From Muricomes sp. (GTDB taxonomy: Bacteria > Bacillota > Clostridia > Lachnospirales > Lachnospiraceae), in NCBI GenBank assembly GCA_020024675.1, contig JAHHTM010000076.1, forward strand, positions 1 to 6,386: a DNA stretch of 6,386 nucleotides, given 5' to 3'. Position numbers and translations under genes: made by a program. The notes below the pieces were generated by a model. The model saw only the letters and a program-made list of their open reading frames with translations, did not search any database and was not told where the DNA came from. This document shows, in pieces, positions 1 through 5,295 of this stretch (its first letter is position 1; each line of letters begins with the position of its first letter).

Positions 1-347
1 TCTTCCGCAATTCTGCTGTCAACATATCTGTCTTGCGCAATTTCCGTAAGTTTTGGTTTATATTTTTCATCTAACTTATACTCTCTTGATACAAGAACCA
101 ATTCCCAATTCTTTGGTGTTGTTGTAGAAAGACTCGCTGCAGCATTTATTTTTTCTGATCTATCAATGGACTGACTCAACTTTTTATTTTCTTGTTTTAA
201 TGTTTTAATCTGGGCGTTTAGTTTCGCGCGATCAGAATTCACTACTTTCTTTGCTGCCAGAAAAGTAATTAAAATTCCTGCCACAGCTCCAAATATCACA
301 CCTATTAGCATTGCTTTTTTGATCAATCTTTTCTTTTTAATATTCAT
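1..347 (-). CDS. Membrane-anchored VanY/LdcB-like M15B D-Ala-D-Ala carboxypeptidase, N-terminal part (cut by left edge)
   Basis: Reading leftward from ATG at 347, the frame stays open for 115 codons and leaves the window without a stop, so only the N-terminus is present. Residues 1-11 are rich in Lys/Arg, 13-32 form one hydrophobic helix (signal anchor, cytoplasm-in), 38-66 are a charged heptad-like probable coiled coil, and from residue 80 the sequence NWELVLVSREY followed by VDSRI (109-113) matches the start of the VanY/LdcB family (peptidase family M15B). Such enzymes trim D-Ala from peptidoglycan stem peptides outside the membrane. The zinc ligands (SxHxxGxAxD and HxWH motifs in this family) would lie beyond the edge, so catalysis cannot be checked here. 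A GAAAGGAAG ribosome binding site sits just upstream, in the 22-base gap after the phosphopantetheinyl transferase, so the two are probably cotranscribed. Family call is by remembered motif, fairly confident. Confidence 0.72.
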   Translation of the reverse strand, partial: MNIKKKRLIKKAMLIGVIFGAVAGILITFLAAKKVVNSDRAKLNAQIKTLKQENKKLSQSIDRSEKINAAASLSTTTPKNWELVLVSREYKLDEKYKPKLTEIAQDRYVDSRIAE

Positions 348-352
348 CTCTG

Positions 353-361
353 CTTCCTTTC
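353..361 (-). promoter_or_regulatory. Ribosome binding site of the VanY-like gene
   Basis: On the minus strand AGAAAGGAAG precedes ATG (347) by about 5-7 bases. It fixes the start of the edge-truncated carboxypeptidase gene and lies in the short gap after the transferase stop, consistent with translation from a shared transcript. Confidence 0.6.
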
Positions 362-369
362 TAAAATTG

Positions 370-1026
370 CTACTTTCCAGACTTGATTCTATCTTTAAAA
401 CAGTTCATAAACTCTGTATTAAGTTTTGTAGAAATGTCATCCTTATCTGAACAAACGGCCATTTTATATGGTAATCCAGTTATATCAAATTCTCTATAGT
501 AATATTCCCCAAATTGTTTCGGTTTTTTAACAAATATAGGAGGAGTATTAAGTTGAATTTCAAAACTTTTTGTGTCTTGTACGAATCCTCGTCGTATTGC
601 TTTGACAAAACTTTCTTTCAATACCCAGTACCTAAAAAAGCTCTCTTGCTGTTTTTCAAGAGAATCTTGGTTTAATATGTGCCTATATTCATTTTCACAA
701 AAAAAACGTTCTGCAATTTTAAGATTTATTTTTTTTATTTTTTCAATATCACATCCAACAGCTATGTCTTTTTCTCCTCCCAGATCGACTGCGCACAAAA
801 CATAGTCTCCTGAATGTGATAAATTATAAACCGGAAATTTCTCTAATTTGTATTTTTGTATAACCTGCTCCAGTAAATACCAGACTCCTATACTTTGTGC
901 TTTCTTCTGCAATATAGTAATCTCATCTGCTTTCTTTTTTCTAAAACCAGGAACAAACTCATAAAAAATATCATATATTTTTTTATTATATAGTGGTGTT
1001 ATATCTGCAATCCATACCCCTATCAT
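370..1026 (-). CDS. Sfp-type 4'-phosphopantetheinyl transferase
   Basis: 218 aa, close to the length of Bacillus Sfp (about 224). Enzymes of this family move the phosphopantetheine arm of CoA onto a serine of acyl or peptidyl carrier proteins in the cytoplasm. Visible signatures in order: KKAQSIGVWYLL (41-52, the R/K-x-S-x-G-R-x-LL-like block), NLSHSG (68-73, with the CoA-contacting His71), VGCDIE (90-95, metal ligands Asp93 and Glu95) and WVLKESFVKA (134-143, catalytic Glu138 and Lys142 of the WxxKEaxxK motif). All key residues are kept, so it should be active. Two domain halves typical of the Sfp rather than the AcpS class are implied by length. The start at 1026 has AGGTGGG just upstream, 14 bases after the stop of the GAF-GGDEF-EAL gene, so it is translated from that transcript. 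No carrier protein, NRPS or PKS is in the window, so its partner is unknown; it could be the general AcpP or a dedicated carrier elsewhere. Confidence 0.88.
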   Translation of the reverse strand: MIGVWIADITPLYNKKIYDIFYEFVPGFRKKKADEITILQKKAQSIGVWYLLEQVIQKYKLEKFPVYNLSHSGDYVLCAVDLGGEKDIAVGCDIEKIKKINLKIAERFFCENEYRHILNQDSLEKQQESFFRYWVLKESFVKAIRRGFVQDTKSFEIQLNTPPIFVKKPKQFGEYYYREFDITGLPYKMAVCSDKDDISTKLNTEFMNCFKDRIKSGK

Positions 1027-1040
1027 CGCCCACCTGCTTT

Positions 1041-2666
1041 CTAGTGCGTCAAATAACGAACCTCAAATGTATCTAGAGTGATGGCTTTATTAAACAGGCT
1101 TCCCTGAGCGTGATCGCATCCAATTTCTTTTAACATGTTTAACTGGTCTTGTGTCTCCACACCTGATGCAATAACATCTGCTCCCATTTGGTGACATACA
1201 TCAACCACTGCTTTAGCTACAATCTGACTATGACTATTTCCAACAATGTTTGTGATCAGACTTTTATCCAGCTTAAGACCATCAAATTTCATAATTGTAA
1301 GAATTGAAAAACTTGACTCTTTTGCCCCAAAATGATCCAAAGTCACACGTATATTTTCTTTACGAATCTTATTACTTGTTTCTGAGAGCATTTCCTGATT
1401 CATCTCTGTATAAGACTCAGAAACCTCTACCTCTAGATACTCGCATGGAACATGGTATTTTTTTACAATCTCAAGCATTTTTTTTGTAAAATCTTCCTGA
1501 TGAAGTGTTGAACTTGAAAGATTTACTGAAACAGAAACCATCTCTCTTCCCTGGCGTTCCCATTTTTGAAGCGTCTTACACACCTGTTCAAACACATACA
1601 AATCTAGATAATGGGATAATTTTGTCTCTTCAAGTAGTGTAAGATATCTCTGTGGATTCATAACCCCCAAATCCGTGTGATGATACCGTACTACTGCTTC
1701 TGCACCTACTACTTCTTCTGTCATAACATCTATTTTAGGAATTAGACAAACAATAAATCTTCCAGCTTCTATATCGGCAAGTAGATCCTGCTTGATCACT
1801 GGTTCATGGTGCCCTTTTTTGAGATTTTTATAATACTTATGTTTTTCATCACGCATCATATCTTCTGCATGCGAAACAAGATCATCAATATTGATTTCTA
1901 CTTTCTGCCATGCATATCCCATAGAGACAAGCCCCAAACTGATATTATCAAGTTTCTCATGGGATTCATTTACTTTATGTACAAAATCCTCATAAGTAAT
2001 GTTTTCCATAAGAACCAGATATTCATCTCCTGTCAGACGAAATACCATGGCTCCTCTGAAATACTCTTCGAGGACTTCCCCTACACGAGTCACAACTTCA
2101 TCGCCATAGTCTCTTCCAAATTCTTTATTGAAATTTTTAAGTCCATTGATATCCACGGAAAGTGCTCCCGCTGATTTCAATTTTTCCTGCTTTACCTCTT
2201 CAATATATCCTACAAAACTATTTCTATTAAGAAGTCCTGTTAGATTATCATGGTAACTTAAATACTGCTGCTGGATCTGTGTCTTCTGCAAGATAATCGC
2301 TTCCGAAATGTAAGGAAGCACCACACGCATAAGAGATAACTCACATCCTCCCTTATGTACTCCTACTACTGCAAGGACCGCTGTAACTTCATCATTCAAT
2401 GGCCGGAATACACTATAGTCTGCTTCTGTAGTATCCGTAATTTCCTGTTGAAGCCATTTTGGAAACTGCTCCGGTTCAAGCATCTTGACTTTTTCTCTCT
2501 GCCATGGAATATTTGGAGCACACCATTCATAAATCGTAAGAATCTCATCCGCATCTTTTTCTATGTAATATACATATTCTGAATCGTAGTAATCGCGTAT
2601 TGTACTCAATACTTCGTTCATAATCTCTATTATGGAGCGCTGTTCATACTTTTCTATCATATCCAT
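1041..2666 (-). CDS. GAF-GGDEF-EAL signalling protein with degenerate EAL active site
   Basis: 541 aa, soluble, no membrane helix. Residues about 15-130 look like a GAF-type sensor (alternating strands, IYEWCAPNIPW at 45-55), 131-285 are a GGDEF domain (HDNLTGLLNRNSF 139-151; DINGLKNFN 172-180; the signature reads TGDEY at 212-216; no RxxD inhibitory site at the expected spacing), and about 292-541 are an EAL domain. In the EAL part the signature is EAV (323-325), NLS Asn382 and the EVSE glutamates (Glu414, Glu417) are kept, and KLDKS and QG (521-522) are kept. However, the paired aspartates of DDFGTG read DHFGAK (444-449), and EGVE reads SGVE (501-504), so one metal ligand and the proposed general-base glutamate are lost. 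By family knowledge this should cripple c-di-GMP phosphodiesterase activity; the domain may bind a ligand or partner instead. GGDEF activity is uncertain. Start note: GGGGA is better spaced for the in-frame ATG at 2660 than for 2666. Confidence 0.87.
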   Translation of the reverse strand: MDMIEKYEQRSIIEIMNEVLSTIRDYYDSEYVYYIEKDADEILTIYEWCAPNIPWQREKVKMLEPEQFPKWLQQEITDTTEADYSVFRPLNDEVTAVLAVVGVHKGGCELSLMRVVLPYISEAIILQKTQIQQQYLSYHDNLTGLLNRNSFVGYIEEVKQEKLKSAGALSVDINGLKNFNKEFGRDYGDEVVTRVGEVLEEYFRGAMVFRLTGDEYLVLMENITYEDFVHKVNESHEKLDNISLGLVSMGYAWQKVEINIDDLVSHAEDMMRDEKHKYYKNLKKGHHEPVIKQDLLADIEAGRFIVCLIPKIDVMTEEVVGAEAVVRYHHTDLGVMNPQRYLTLLEETKLSHYLDLYVFEQVCKTLQKWERQGREMVSVSVNLSSSTLHQEDFTKKMLEIVKKYHVPCEYLEVEVSESYTEMNQEMLSETSNKIRKENIRVTLDHFGAKESSFSILTIMKFDGLKLDKSLITNIVGNSHSQIVAKAVVDVCHQMGADVIASGVETQDQLNMLKEIGCDHAQGSLFNKAITLDTFEVRYLTH

Positions 2667-2674
2667 TTCCCCGA
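2660..2674 (-). promoter_or_regulatory. Ribosome binding site and alternative start of the GAF-GGDEF-EAL gene
   Basis: The minus strand reads GATCGGGGAAATGGATATG. The GGGGA is only 1-2 bases from the first ATG (2666) but 7 bases from the second, in-frame ATG (2660), which is the normal Shine-Dalgarno distance. The true protein may therefore begin at Met3 and be 539 aa. Confidence 0.45.
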
Positions 2675-2685
2675 TCTTACTAATT

Positions 2686-2703
2686 TAAATTCTATTGAAT
2701 TTA
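2686..2703. repeat. AT-rich inverted repeat in the leader of the GAF-GGDEF-EAL gene
   Basis: TAAATTC and GAATTTA form 7-bp perfect arms around a 4-base loop (TATT). It lies between the predicted transcription start and the ribosome binding site of the signalling gene. It could be a weak RNA hairpin or a regulator site, but an AT-rich gap can produce such dyads by chance. Confidence 0.35.
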
Positions 2704-2725
2704 CTAGCTTTTGATATACATAGTA

Positions 2726-2754
2726 ATTGTAGTATAAAGCATTTTAAAATGCAA
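2726..2754 (-). promoter_or_regulatory. Candidate sigma-A promoter for the GGDEF-EAL / transferase / peptidase unit
   Basis: On the minus strand a -35 TTGCAT (2754-2749) is followed after exactly 17 bases by -10 TACAAT (2731-2726), a 5/6 match to TATAAT. Transcription would begin near 2719, leaving a leader of about 50 bases. The -35 matches the consensus only in its TTG, so strength may depend on an activator. It starts immediately after the stop of the membrane protein gene and justifies splitting the minus-strand run into two units. Confidence 0.55.
2739..2752. repeat. 14-bp perfect palindrome overlapping the promoter (operator candidate)
   Basis: GCATTTTAAAATGC is its own reverse complement. 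It covers part of the -35 and most of the spacer of the promoter at 2726-2754, the usual place for a repressor site. It has no loop and no following T-run, so it is unlikely to be the terminator of the upstream membrane protein gene. Confidence 0.45.
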
Positions 2755-2758
2755 GGCA

Positions 2759-3583
2759 TTATACTTTTCCTTCTTTAGACACTATTTTCAAAAAATCTTT
2801 TTCTTCTGATTTTTTTCTAGGAATAAATCTTTTGGCGATAGATCCTTTTCCTCTGTTTTTTACATAAAAATAACCAATCACAGAAAACGTGACTGCTCCT
2901 ATAAAATTAACAATCAGATCTTTCATTGTATCAATCAGTCCAATATCAAGATATCCTCCCAATCCCAACTGTGTATTATTTACAGTCACATCTTTAATTC
3001 CACGAATCATCATAACATGATTGCTTTTTGTCGGATCTAATGCTACAGACGAAATACAATTTACAATGGTATCTTTTTGCATATCCATTCTGAATATCTG
3101 ATCCATACCAAATTCAAAAAATTCCCAGCATACTCCTATTGTCATAGAAAAACAAAAAGCAACAATAGCCGTAAATAACGGCGAAAGTTTAAACAGCATT
3201 TTTTCACTTTGATTAAGAAAATCTACAAGAGAAAAACCGATTGCTGCTGCCAGAAATCCGTTTAGCGTGTGAAGAATGGTGTCCCAAAATGGAAACACCA
3301 CATAATATGCCTGAATTTCACCAAGTATCTCGGCCGCAAATATAAACATAAGAATAATAATCTCCAGTGTACTTGGCAATTCAATTTTTAATGTAACCTG
3401 TAAAAAACTTGGGATGATCAATAATAGAAGCGTCAGAACACAAAGAAATACATTTTCATAATTTCCATTAAAAAACTGAAGAACCATTGTTACAATAACT
3501 AAAAGTCGTAAGACCAGATACACAATAAAAGAACTCTTGTGTTCTCTCAATTCCATTTTAATTGCTTTTTGTATATGTTTCAT
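2759..3583 (-). CDS. Six-helix integral membrane protein resembling the YjdF/DUF2238 group
   Basis: 274 aa with hydrophobic helices at about 18-38, 44-62, 70-90, 104-123, 134-156 and 223-242, and a charged Lys/Arg-rich tail from 243. Between helices 3 and 4 is FWDTILHTLNGF (99-110, Asp101 and His105), at the end of helix 5 is WEFFEFGMD (153-161, Glu154, Glu157, Asp161), and at helix 6 LIDTMKDLIVNFIGA (216-230, Asp218, Asp222, Asn226). These repeated acidic and histidine positions at membrane interfaces resemble conserved positions in the YjdF/DUF2238-type membrane proteins, as I remember them, and might bind a metal or a phosphate-bearing lipid; that is inference, and function is unknown. Residues 160-215 form a non-hydrophobic loop between helices 5 and 6. 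Translation starts behind a strong GGAGGGG in the 12-base gap after the small cysteine protein, so it belongs to the maf transcript. Confidence 0.7.
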   Translation of the reverse strand: MKHIQKAIKMELREHKSSFIVYLVLRLLVIVTMVLQFFNGNYENVFLCVLTLLLLIIPSFLQVTLKIELPSTLEIIILMFIFAAEILGEIQAYYVVFPFWDTILHTLNGFLAAAIGFSLVDFLNQSEKMLFKLSPLFTAIVAFCFSMTIGVCWEFFEFGMDQIFRMDMQKDTIVNCISSVALDPTKSNHVMMIRGIKDVTVNNTQLGLGGYLDIGLIDTMKDLIVNFIGAVTFSVIGYFYVKNRGKGSIAKRFIPRKKSEEKDFLKIVSKEGKV

Positions 3584-3587
3584 ACTA

Positions 3588-3594
3588 CCCCTCC
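3588..3594 (-). promoter_or_regulatory. Strong ribosome binding site of the membrane protein gene
   Basis: GGAGGGG on the minus strand, with TAGT before the ATG at 3583, fills nearly the whole gap after the stop of the preceding gene (3596). It fixes the start and suggests the membrane protein is translated efficiently, coupled to the gene before it. Confidence 0.65.
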
Positions 3595-3595
3595 A

Positions 3596-3784
3596 CTACA
3601 TCTGTTTACGTACGATCATATATTCATCCCCTGAACGATAATATGGACATTCATGAAAATCTCCACTTATAAATCTCCCCATTTCATCTTCATCTAAATC
3701 TTGTGTACATACATAACACTCATAATCTTCATCATATTCATAATACATACAGTATTCACAATTAGAAGCTTTTCTTTTTTTCAT
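3596..3784 (-). CDS. Small five-cysteine protein resembling the DUF6472 family
   Basis: 62 aa, no signal or membrane segment. Two CxxC pairs (Cys9/Cys12 and Cys23/Cys26) with a fifth cysteine in HECPYY (Cys46), separated by tyrosine- and acid-rich stretches (YYEYDEDYECYVC 14-26, then DLDEDEM 29-35), and a basic C-terminus ending IVRKQM. The pattern suggests a small zinc-binding fold, with the two CxxC knuckles as ligands. I recognise the layout as the DUF6472 group found in Clostridia; no function is known to me. It is unlikely to be a chance frame because its Cys spacing and composition are highly structured, and because it fits tightly between maf (5-base gap) and the membrane gene (12-base gap). 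A GGGAG ribosome binding site lies inside the end of maf, 10 bases from the start, suggesting translational coupling to maf. Confidence 0.78.
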   Translation of the reverse strand: MKKRKASNCEYCMYYEYDEDYECYVCTQDLDEDEMGRFISGDFHECPYYRSGDEYMIVRKQM

Positions 3785-3789
3785 CTTAT

Positions 3790-4380
3790 TTATACTCCCT
3801 GTATTTTTTTAATTTGCTGATATACATAAGAAACCGGGAGTCCTACAACATTATAGTAATCCCCCTCTATCTTATCTATATAGGCTGCAAACCTTCCCTG
3901 AATCCCATAAGCCCCTGCTTTATCCATTGGCTCTCCTGTCTCGATATAAGCTTTTATTTCATCCTGATCCATGGCGTTTACAAAAACTTTTGTTTCTACC
4001 GCATGTATGATTACTGATTCAGTTCCGTTCTGGTCATAAGAAATAACTGCTGTTCCAGTAAATACCTGATGTTCTCTTCCCTGAATATTTTCAAGCATAC
4101 GATATGCATCTTCTTTATCTCTTGGTTTTCCTAATATTTTATCATCTTGTACAACAATTGTATCTGCCCCAATAATAATCGTATCTTTTAATATTTCTTT
4201 TTGATCTAATGCAACATTTTCTGCTTTCTGATAAGCTAATTCTTTCACGATATCTGCAGGCCTTGTCTTTGTATACTTTTCTTCTTTGTTGCTAACAGCT
4301 ATTTCAAATTTTATTCCGATCTGTTCTAGCAGTTCTCTTCTTCTTGGAGAACCAGACGCTAGTATGATTCTTTTGTTCAT
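3790..4380 (-). CDS. maf: Maf family nucleoside triphosphate pyrophosphatase (dTTP/UTP type)
   Basis: 196 aa, full length for the family. Maf proteins hydrolyse non-canonical or surplus nucleoside triphosphates to the monophosphate and pyrophosphate in the cytoplasm; in Bacillus, extra Maf blocks septum formation. Signatures: LASGSPRRRELL (7-18), QKA with Lys52, ADTIV (72-76, catalytic Asp73), GKP (84-86, Lys85), GREHQVFTG (101-109), DKAGAYGIQG (153-162, Gln161) and EGDYYNVVGLP (172-182). The Arg/Lys/Gln set matches, as I recall it, the dTTP/UTP-specific YhdE-type subfamily rather than the m7GTP-specific YceF type. The start at 4380 is set by AGGAGA, 8 bases upstream. It heads a tight group with the small cysteine protein and the membrane protein, and is divergent from yaaA across 120 bases. 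Confidence 0.95.
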   Translation of the reverse strand: MNKRIILASGSPRRRELLEQIGIKFEIAVSNKEEKYTKTRPADIVKELAYQKAENVALDQKEILKDTIIIGADTIVVQDDKILGKPRDKEDAYRMLENIQGREHQVFTGTAVISYDQNGTESVIIHAVETKVFVNAMDQDEIKAYIETGEPMDKAGAYGIQGRFAAYIDKIEGDYYNVVGLPVSYVYQQIKKIQGV

Positions 4381-4388
4381 GAATACTT

Positions 4389-4394
4389 TCTCCT
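4389..4394 (-). promoter_or_regulatory. Ribosome binding site of maf
   Basis: AGGAGA on the minus strand, 8 bases before the ATG at 4380, supports that start. Confidence 0.65.
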
Positions 4395-4417
4395 AACACT
4401 TTACACTTTTTCTATTC

Positions 4418-4446
4418 TTGATTTTCTCTAGAAAATCTCCTACACT
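4418..4446 (+). promoter_or_regulatory. Candidate promoter of yaaA
   Basis: TTGATT (4418-4423) and TACACT (4441-4446) are separated by 17 bases. The -35 matches TTGACA at four positions and the -10 matches TATAAT at four. Transcription would start near 4453, leaving a leader of about 48 bases. Moderate: both boxes are imperfect, and the inverted repeat at 4420-4437 overlaps the -35 and fills most of the spacer. Confidence 0.42.
4420..4437. repeat. Inverted repeat in the maf/yaaA divergent region (operator or leader hairpin)
   Basis: GATTTTCT and AGAAAATC are perfect 8-bp arms around CT. It lies inside the yaaA promoter candidate and just downstream of the predicted maf transcription start, so one bound regulator could affect both directions. 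It does not match the PerR or Fur box as I know them. Confidence 0.5.
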
Positions 4447-4453
4447 GAAGAGG

Positions 4454-4462
4454 ATTATATCA
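4454..4462 (-). promoter_or_regulatory. Extended -10 promoter element of maf
   Basis: The minus strand reads TGATATAAT, a perfect TATAAT preceded by the TGn extension used by sigma-A promoters with weak -35 boxes. I see no good -35 at 16-18 bases upstream. Transcription would start near 4447, about 65 bases before maf, and should serve maf, the small cysteine gene and the membrane gene. Confidence 0.55.
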
Positions 4463-4500
4463 GATATTTTACATGATAGATAGAAAGAAAGGAATATAAT

Positions 4501-5256
4501 ATGCTGAAAATCATAATTTCACCTGCAAAAAAAATGGTAATCAATGAAGATCATGACACAGATCTGTCAGCACCTGTATATCTTGAAAAAACAAAATACT
4601 TATACGAGCAATTAAAAAATATGACGCTGGAAGAACTGAAATCTCTTTGGAGATGTAGTGACAAATTAGTTTCTCAAAATCATGAACGACTTCACACTTA
4701 CGATCCAGAGAAATATCTGACTCCTGCACTTTTTTCTTACGAAGGAATTCAATATCAGCATATTGCCGCACGTGTTTTAGACTCCACTTCACTTGACTAT
4801 GTTTCCAGTCATCTTCGGATTCTGTCTGGACTTTACGGTATTTTAAAACCTTTTGATGGTGTAATTCCTTATCGACTGGAGATGCAAAATTTACTAAACA
4901 CAAAGCAGATACGTGATCTTTACACTTTCTGGTCTGATTCCATTTACCAAGAACTCATTGCAGAAGACACTACACATATTGTGAATCTTGCTTCTACAGA
5001 ATATAGTAAATCGGTTCTTCCTTTTGTAACCTCTGCCGTGACATTCGTCACCTGTACATTTGGCGAAGAAATAAACGGGAAAATAAAAGTAAAAGGAACA
5101 AATGCAAAAATTGCACGTGGAGAAATGGTTCGTTATCTGGCTGAAAATAATATCGAAGATATAGAAGGGATCAAACATTTTGACTATCTAGGTTATAAGT
5201 TCAATCCATCTTATTCTTCTGAAAAAGAATTGGTTTTTTGCAAGTCTGATTCTTAA
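4501..5256 (+). CDS. yaaA: Peroxide stress protein YaaA (DUF328/UPF0246)
   Basis: 251 aa, near the 258 of E. coli YaaA. Members lower free intracellular iron under peroxide stress and so limit Fenton damage to DNA and proteins; a DNA-binding fold with a helix-hairpin-helix-like motif has been described for the family. Signatures: ISPAKKM (6-12), LSGLYGILKPFDG (108-120) followed by PYRLEM (123-128), FW (143-144), NLASTEYSK (162-170), KGTNAKIARGEMVRYL (198-213) and a C-terminal FDYLGYKF (227-234). The start has AAAGGA 7 bases upstream. It is a single-gene unit: divergent from maf and closed by a hairpin terminator directly after its stop. E. coli yaaA is under OxyR; here control would more likely be by a Firmicutes regulator, perhaps acting at the inverted repeat at 4420-4437, which is inference. 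Confidence 0.95.
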   Translation: MLKIIISPAKKMVINEDHDTDLSAPVYLEKTKYLYEQLKNMTLEELKSLWRCSDKLVSQNHERLHTYDPEKYLTPALFSYEGIQYQHIAARVLDSTSLDYVSSHLRILSGLYGILKPFDGVIPYRLEMQNLLNTKQIRDLYTFWSDSIYQELIAEDTTHIVNLASTEYSKSVLPFVTSAVTFVTCTFGEEINGKIKVKGTNAKIARGEMVRYLAENNIEDIEGIKHFDYLGYKFNPSYSSEKELVFCKSDS

Positions 5257-5286
5257 GAAAAGTGGCTTTATAGCCACTTTTCTTTT
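5255..5286. terminator. Bidirectional intrinsic terminator between yaaA and the MEMO-AMMECR1 gene
   Basis: A 13-bp perfect stem (arms 5255-5267 and 5272-5284, core GTGGCT/AGCCAC) closes a TTAT loop. The arms are A-rich on the left and T-rich on the right, so each strand gives a hairpin followed by U-rich RNA. It begins inside the yaaA stop codon and lies 9 bases past the stop of the convergent gene, so it can end both transcripts. Confidence 0.9.
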
Positions 5287-5295
5287 GCATGTATA

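Noticed and set aside
669..746. Runs of eight A or T within the transferase gene (possible slippage or phase variation)
   Set aside because: The frame is intact through both runs and low-GC genes often contain such tracts; no regulatory pattern points to phase variation.
572..805. Plus-strand open frame of 77 codons inside the phosphopantetheinyl transferase gene
   Set aside because: It is antisense to a gene with all catalytic motifs intact, shows no recognisable family and has no convincing ribosome binding site.
1806..2174. Plus-strand open frame of 122 codons opposite the GGDEF domain
   Set aside because: Phe/Ile-rich composition is what the antisense of an AT-rich, Lys/Glu-rich gene gives; the sense frame carries clear GGDEF motifs.
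2739..2752. Palindrome as terminator of the membrane protein gene
   Set aside because: AT-rich, loopless stem with no U-run after it; more consistent with a DNA-binding site.
2667..2758. Cyclic-di-GMP riboswitch in the leader of the signalling gene
   Set aside because: The leader is only about 50 bases and AT-rich, too short and without the paired structure of the known GEMM classes.
4541..4903. Minus-strand open frame of 120 codons inside yaaA
   Set aside because: Antisense shadow of a strongly conserved gene, without its own start signals or family resemblance.
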